Below, one piece after another: positions 6,558 to 10,415 of a stretch of 10,415 nucleotides of DNA; the first letter of the stretch is position 1, and the number at the start of each line of letters is the position of its first letter. Under the pieces are notes generated by a model. It made no database searches. It worked only from the letters and a program-made list of their open reading frames with translations, and was not told where the DNA came from. The position numbers and the translations under genes were made by a program. Origin of the DNA: CAZEER01 sp964511215. Its GTDB lineage: Bacteria > Fidelibacterota > Marinisomatia > Marinisomatales > UBA1611. The DNA lies in contig CAZEER010000074.1 in assembly GCA_964511215.1 (NCBI GenBank), forward strand, positions 1 through 10,415, in the 5' to 3' direction.

Positions 6558-9500
6558 TTAGAATGAAAACCTGAACCCTAGGTCAATTGTTTGTCCATAA
6601 TGTTGCTCCTGACTTTTTGCTCTTTGATCTCGAGGGACCTGATTGTATAAATCTGCAATACTTTTGTTTTCATCAAAATCTATGGGAGGCGGGTCATCAG
6701 CACTAAACTCATATTGATTATATCCGCGTAATCTATTTATGTCAACAGCGGGTGTTATATGACTAATTCCCAGAAACTCTCCAAGTATATTATCAAATCC
6801 AAGGTTACCAACATTCAGGTAGAGCTCTAATCCTTCTACTGGAAGTTTTTGTTTCATGGATAAATCGAATCTCCTATATGCATCAGTGTCTTCTCTCAGG
6901 CCAGGCCAAAAGTTTGTAGTAGTAAACACATTTGATATATAATTCATTGATAGACGCCCAGAGAAACCTTTATAATCATATCCAAGAGAAAGGTTAATAA
7001 TATCGCTAGGTTGATCAAGTAATCGGTCATAATAGAGACTATCTAAATTTTGAGTAATAACCTGAAAGGAAGGATCAAAAATAACTTTTGTCTCAATGAC
7101 GGTCCTAGGATATTGCACTTCAGATGTGGTTCTTGTATAGTTGGCATTGAAGACCAATCCTCTCAATAGTGATGGTAGGTACCAGAACCGAGTTTGGTAA
7201 TCAATCTCATAGCCATCAAGAAGAACATCATAGGGATTGTTACTTTTATAATCATTAATTCTATATTTTTCAGTAAACCCAGGTAATCCATATTCACTGG
7301 GGTCTACTATATATCTCTGCCCACTGCTAAATATTAATCCCTTGATTTTTTTTGTAAAATGACTAAAGCTTAAAAGACCAAGATGTCTATTATTTAAGGT
7401 GACTACATAGTCTGTATTTTTAGATAGCCCGGGTTCCAGAAAAGGGTTACGATATGTTACTGTTCTTGGAGCACCTTGGATATTATATAGGGGGATTATA
7501 TCCGAGTAGTTTGGACGAGTCAAAGTATTTGTACTGGCATACCTTAGGATAAGCCAATCGACAGGTTGGTATTTTAAGAAAAGAGCGGGAAGAGAATAAG
7601 AATTTGTTCTAACGTGGTTGGAAACAGTATCAGAGCCCATTGAATTATAATGAGGCAGAGTCGTTTGTTGCCCATGGTAGGATGTGTATTTAGTTTTATT
7701 TTGTTCAAATCTAATACCAGTAACCAGATTAATAGCGGGGCCAATATTTAGATCAGTCATCACATATTGTGCATTATAATCTTCGGTCCCTGAGTAATCA
7801 TAAATAAGTGATTCAGTTTTATGAAAATGGTGCATAATGAATTCATGGTAAGGGGCCCATCCCCAATTTCCTTTAAAGAAACTAAATAGTTGATTCATTT
7901 TATCAAGGTCAGCAAATGGACCAAGGGAATATTGCCCATTTAAAAAACCATTGTCACTGTATGTTGTATCCATGAAATAATAGTATGGAGCATATATCGG
8001 ACTATTAGTTGTACAAGGATGCAGCCATTCAAATTCGTGATATGTTGAATCTCTTTTGCCTGTATGTGCAACATAGGTAAATGCTGCATACTCATAGTCT
8101 CTATCATGGGTTCGTTGTTTTTTTCTATTTTTAAATCCTATCTTCAGTTTTCCAGATAACTGGCTGCTTATATTAAAATTGTACTCAAGGTTTGCTCCAA
8201 ACGATCGTTCATTTTCTTCTGTAAGGTACTCATTGTAGTCATATCGATCAAACCAGGTACCGTTGGTATCATTCCTTAAAAAGTTTTGTATATTGTATAC
8301 ACTTTTATTACTAACATCTGCATTATTATCAACAATTACGGGATCGTATATACTATTATCAGTTGTATCTTCCCAAACTACATAAGCACCTGTTGCTCTA
8401 AAATTAAATACTTTACTTGTGTCGCCGTTTATGGATTTTGAAAAACTATTGAAAAAATCAACTTTAAGATTAGGAGTAATTTTTTGCTCATATTTCCAAG
8501 TCTCTGTAGTAACCTTTATCCTATTTTTCAGCTCACCAGTATTAAACTGTCTTTGTCCATCAGGTGTCTGCAATGGATATGCACTAGAGTAGGTAGTTAT
8601 GTCTTTATTGATAGAACTGTGTAGTCCGCTGTAGCTTATAGATCCTCCAGGAATTTCATAATCAATAACGTATAAAGAATTATCTCTGTCATTAAGTCTG
8701 GCAACATCTGTTAGCGAAAGGTTGGTTAAAGTTAATGGGTTTATTGTGTCCAAGTCAGCTGGCGTGTTGATATAAGCTGCGCTAAGCTGGTGTGAACTTC
8801 TATTCCTTTTTTCAAGATCAATCTGGGCTAATATGCCTAATCTATTTTTAAAAAATCGATTACTTAGATCCAATACAAGCTTGTGGTCGTCTTTAGTTTG
8901 TTTTAGATCATTACGCATATTTTGAGCAACCATATTTCCATGGATTCCTGGCTTTGCCTTTTTTAATTTGAAATTTACGGTTCCTCCTAAGACATCGGCT
9001 TCTTGATCAGGTGTTCCTGCTTTTGTGACCTCGATTCCCTCCAGCATATACTGTGATATCATACTGAGATCTGTACTGCGATCATCTGCATCTGTAGATG
9101 TGAGGTTGGTGCCGTTGACAGTCACCTTGTTATATTTTGGAGATAGACCACGAATAACGACCTTGTTTCCTTCGCCACCCTCTCTCCTTATGGATACTCC
9201 TGGAACCCGGGCAACAGCTTCTGCAGCATTTGCATCTGGTAGCTCCTGGATTCTATCTGATGAGACAATATTCTTTATTGATTTTGCTTTCAATTGTCTA
9301 TTGATCGCATCCATTTGACCTTTTGCCTGCGCAGTAACTTCCACTGTTTCCCCTTCAATAGTTGCATAATTCAACTCAAAATCTTGGGTGACTTGTTCAT
9401 CTGCATCGAGTGTAATTTCAATTTCTTTTGATTCATACCCTATGTAGGATATTTTGATGGTATAAGTATCAGGAGTGATATTCTGAATAGTATATTCCCC

Positions 9501-9674
9501 TTTTTCATTTGATGCCGTACCCAGGCTGGTCCCAACTATATAAATATTCGCTCCAATCAGAGGGTCTTTTGTTTTGCTGTCAATTATAGAGCCTGTTATA
9601 CTACCTGCTTGAGAGAAACCCCAGGTGATGAATAAGAAACTAGTAAAGTATTTTTTTATAATTTCAGTTTTCAT
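6558..9674 (-). CDS. TonB-dependent outer-membrane receptor with N-terminal carboxypeptidase-regulatory-like domain
   Basis: A 1038-residue outer-membrane transporter. Residues 1 to about 23 are a Sec signal peptide. Residues about 24-102 are a CarboxypepD_reg-like domain (ITGSIIDSKTKDPLIGANIY, then GEYTIQNI and YIGYESKEIEI), typical of FCB-group receptors. ETVEVTAQ (109-116) is a plausible TonB box. The plug spans about 128-240, with IQELPDANAAEAVARVPGVSI (142-162), VVIRGL (172-177), VNGTNL (186-191) and GGTVNFKLKK (230-239). The rest is a beta-barrel, including the family motif TLTRPNY, ending in an aromatic residue (SF at 1037-1038) as expected for BAM-inserted porins. Known role: proton-motive-force-driven uptake of large or scarce ligands via TonB-ExbB-ExbD. 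There is no SusD partner beside it, so a classical Sus glycan locus is not supported; the ligand is unknown. Its ATG overlaps the stop of the upstream lipoprotein gene as ATGA, which implies translational coupling. Confidence 0.95.
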   Translation of the reverse strand: MKTEIIKKYFTSFLFITWGFSQAGSITGSIIDSKTKDPLIGANIYIVGTSLGTASNEKGEYTIQNITPDTYTIKISYIGYESKEIEITLDADEQVTQDFELNYATIEGETVEVTAQAKGQMDAINRQLKAKSIKNIVSSDRIQELPDANAAEAVARVPGVSIRREGGEGNKVVIRGLSPKYNKVTVNGTNLTSTDADDRSTDLSMISQYMLEGIEVTKAGTPDQEADVLGGTVNFKLKKAKPGIHGNMVAQNMRNDLKQTKDDHKLVLDLSNRFFKNRLGILAQIDLEKRNRSSHQLSAAYINTPADLDTINPLTLTNLSLTDVARLNDRDNSLYVIDYEIPGGSISYSGLHSSINKDITTYSSAYPLQTPDGQRQFNTGELKNRIKVTTETWKYEQKITPNLKVDFFNSFSKSINGDTSKVFNFRATGAYVVWEDTTDNSIYDPVIVDNNADVSNKSVYNIQNFLRNDTNGTWFDRYDYNEYLTEENERSFGANLEYNFNISSQLSGKLKIGFKNRKKQRTHDRDYEYAAFTYVAHTGKRDSTYHEFEWLHPCTTNSPIYAPYYYFMDTTYSDNGFLNGQYSLGPFADLDKMNQLFSFFKGNWGWAPYHEFIMHHFHKTESLIYDYSGTEDYNAQYVMTDLNIGPAINLVTGIRFEQNKTKYTSYHGQQTTLPHYNSMGSDTVSNHVRTNSYSLPALFLKYQPVDWLILRYASTNTLTRPNYSDIIPLYNIQGAPRTVTYRNPFLEPGLSKNTDYVVTLNNRHLGLLSFSHFTKKIKGLIFSSGQRYIVDPSEYGLPGFTEKYRINDYKSNNPYDVLLDGYEIDYQTRFWYLPSLLRGLVFNANYTRTTSEVQYPRTVIETKVIFDPSFQVITQNLDSLYYDRLLDQPSDIINLSLGYDYKGFSGRLSMNYISNVFTTTNFWPGLREDTDAYRRFDLSMKQKLPVEGLELYLNVGNLGFDNILGEFLGISHITPAVDINRLRGYNQYEFSADDPPPIDFDENKSIADLYNQVPRDQRAKSQEQHYGQTIDLGFRFSF

Positions 9675-10111
9675 AATCTAATTGTCGCTCCTTGATGAAT
9701 ATGAATTCCTAAAGCTTTTAATGAATCCTGTTTCATTTCTAATTTGTAAAGGTTATTGCAGTCACTCTGGACCATGAGTCTGGAATTATTGACCTCAAAG
9801 CATTTTTTTGTGAGTTCCATATATTCCGTGGCAAATTTTCTAACTAGTTCTTTTGACTTTTTATCGGCTTTTAATTCATTGATACTATTAAACTTTAATC
9901 GCAATGCCATTGTTTTATCCATTATTTTTTGAGACCTCTGGTTACAATCACAAGGATCAAACTTTTTATTTTTTAATTTATTTGTAGTTAATTGTTTTTT
10001 TACTTTATCAGGGATATTCGTTATTTGAGTATTCTTGGCGTCTTTGTTATTTGAACAACCAGAAAAACTAATAAATGATAAGGTAATCAGCGTAGCTAGT
10101 ATACTTTTCAT
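9671..10111 (-). CDS. Small four-cysteine lipoprotein of unknown function
   Basis: A 146-residue protein I do not recognise. Residues 1-18 are a signal peptide ending FSGC, with C19 the likely lipidated residue; the Phe at -3 is unusual but the rest fits. A polar, lysine-rich linker (20-50) leads into a mostly helical region with four cysteines (C54, C56, C104, C118) in FDPCDC, KKCF and SDCNN, enough for two disulfides. It is the first gene of the minus-strand unit and ends in TGA overlapping the receptor's ATG, so it is likely translated with the receptor and may be an accessory to it. It shows no SusD-like features and is far too short for that family. Function by association only. Confidence 0.8.
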   Translation of the reverse strand: MKSILATLITLSFISFSGCSNNKDAKNTQITNIPDKVKKQLTTNKLKNKKFDPCDCNQRSQKIMDKTMALRLKFNSINELKADKKSKELVRKFATEYMELTKKCFEVNNSRLMVQSDCNNLYKLEMKQDSLKALGIHIHQGATIRL

Positions 10112-10173
10112 GTCAGATTTTAGTGTAATATTAATTCGAATTTAAATTAATTCATCTATGCTATAAATAAAAA

Positions 10174-10205
10174 TAGGGGGCAGTGATATAATCATCTGCC
10201 CCCTA
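10174..10205 (-). terminator. Strong intrinsic terminator
   Basis: TAGGGGGCAG (10174-10183) and CTGCCCCCTA (10196-10205) make a perfect ten-pair stem with a 12-nt loop; TGAT and ATCA inside the loop can pair further. Reading on the minus strand it is followed by five T, then ATTTAT, so it terminates the T9SS-tail gene ending at 10233. It also insulates the lipoprotein-receptor unit that begins just downstream at 10111. Confidence 0.9.
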
Positions 10206-10232
10206 AACATAGCGAATAAATTTCCGTTATGA

Positions 10233-10415
10233 TTATTTCATAAGTGCCATCTTTTTCGTGATTGTTTTTTCACCACCAGTTAAGGTATATAGATAAACAC
10301 CTGTAGCAACTGATTGACCAAGTTCGTCACGTCCATTCCATGTATAACTATGAGTACCTGCTTCAAGGGAAGCATTTTCCAGTACTTTCACTTTTTGCCC
10401 AAGCATATTGAAGAT
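10233..10415 (-). CDS. C-terminal T9SS sorting domain of a secreted protein (5' part missing)
   Basis: The frame is open from the right edge (first whole codon ATC at 10415-10413) to TAA at 10235-10233, giving the last 60 residues of a larger protein. They match the final strands of the T9SS type A sorting (FlgD-Ig-like/Por) domain: IFNMLGQKVKVL, then a Gly-Thr-His turn, SYTWNGRDELG, VATGVYLYTL and a basic end, KKMALMK. The same pattern closes the proteins at 1303-2742 and 2747-4447. The passenger protein is outside the window, so its function is unknown. Confidence 0.9.
   Translation of the reverse strand: MFNMLGQKVKVLENASLEAGTHSYTWNGRDELGQSVATGVYLYTLTGGEKTITKKMALMK

Noticed and set aside
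9025..9318. Plus-strand open frame across the receptor plug domain
   Set aside because: It is antisense to the conserved plug motifs of the TonB-dependent receptor; low-complexity Ser/Ala content suggests a shadow.
6558..9674. SusC-type receptor of a polysaccharide utilisation locus
   Set aside because: There is no SusD homologue, glycoside hydrolase or SusC-specific neighbour in the unit. The plug motifs look more like general TonB-dependent receptors.
10130..10151. Inverted repeat ATTAATT / AATTAAT upstream of the lipoprotein gene as an operator
   Set aside because: It is composed only of A and T in AT-rich DNA, so it is likely by chance. There is no recognisable regulator site or clear promoter around it.
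1..10415. CRISPR arrays, tRNA or rRNA genes, insertion sequences
   Set aside because: I saw no regularly spaced direct repeats, no tRNA- or rRNA-like stretches and no transposase-like protein in the window.

Overview
The window is AT-rich DNA that looks bacterial and Gram-negative, most likely from the FCB group. Candidatus Marinimicrobia (SAR406) or a related uncultured lineage is my best guess. Three proteins end in a type IX secretion (T9SS/Por) sorting domain, two of them with the FPNPFNP motif common in Marinimicrobia, Calditrichota, Ignavibacteria and Cloacimonadota. A large TonB-dependent receptor with an N-terminal carboxypeptidase-regulatory-like domain and several lipoproteins fit the same picture. 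The phylum call is inference.

Layout. (1) 1-1170, minus: 5'-proximal part of a membrane O-antigen ligase / PglL-like O-oligosaccharyltransferase, running off the left edge. (2) 1303-4447, plus: a two-gene unit for secreted proteins. The first has LamG-like, dockerin-like and T9SS sorting domains. The second is a peptide-N-glycosidase F (PNGase F) homologue fused to a cohesin-like domain and a T9SS sorting domain. (3) 10111-4452, minus: a tightly packed four-gene unit reading four-cysteine lipoprotein -> TonB-dependent receptor (ATGA overlap) -> SGNH/GDSL esterase lipoprotein -> thioredoxin-like lipoprotein. (4) 10233-10415, minus: the C-terminal T9SS sorting domain of another secreted protein, followed by a strong intrinsic terminator.

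The main discovery is the last gene of the minus-strand unit. A naive gene call splits it into an 80-residue and a 289-residue piece. The two pieces are in one frame and are separated only by a single in-frame TGA (5460-5462) and 46 open codons. The TGA lies in a Cys-Thr-TGA redox-like context. A GC-rich six-pair hairpin with a GGA loop sits 19 nt downstream, matching the geometry of a bacterial SECIS element. TGA is used as an ordinary stop elsewhere in the window, at 9671-9673. I therefore annotate one 416-residue selenoprotein with Sec at residue 81, a TTG start and a lipoprotein signal.

Working together (inference): the plus-strand unit would secrete a glycan-binding protein and a deglycosylase acting on N-glycoproteins. 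The minus-strand unit would import a ligand through the outer membrane, remove ester groups, and carry out redox chemistry at the cell envelope. The Sec-insertion genes (selA, selB, selC, selD) are not in this window, so they must exist elsewhere for the selenoprotein reading to hold.
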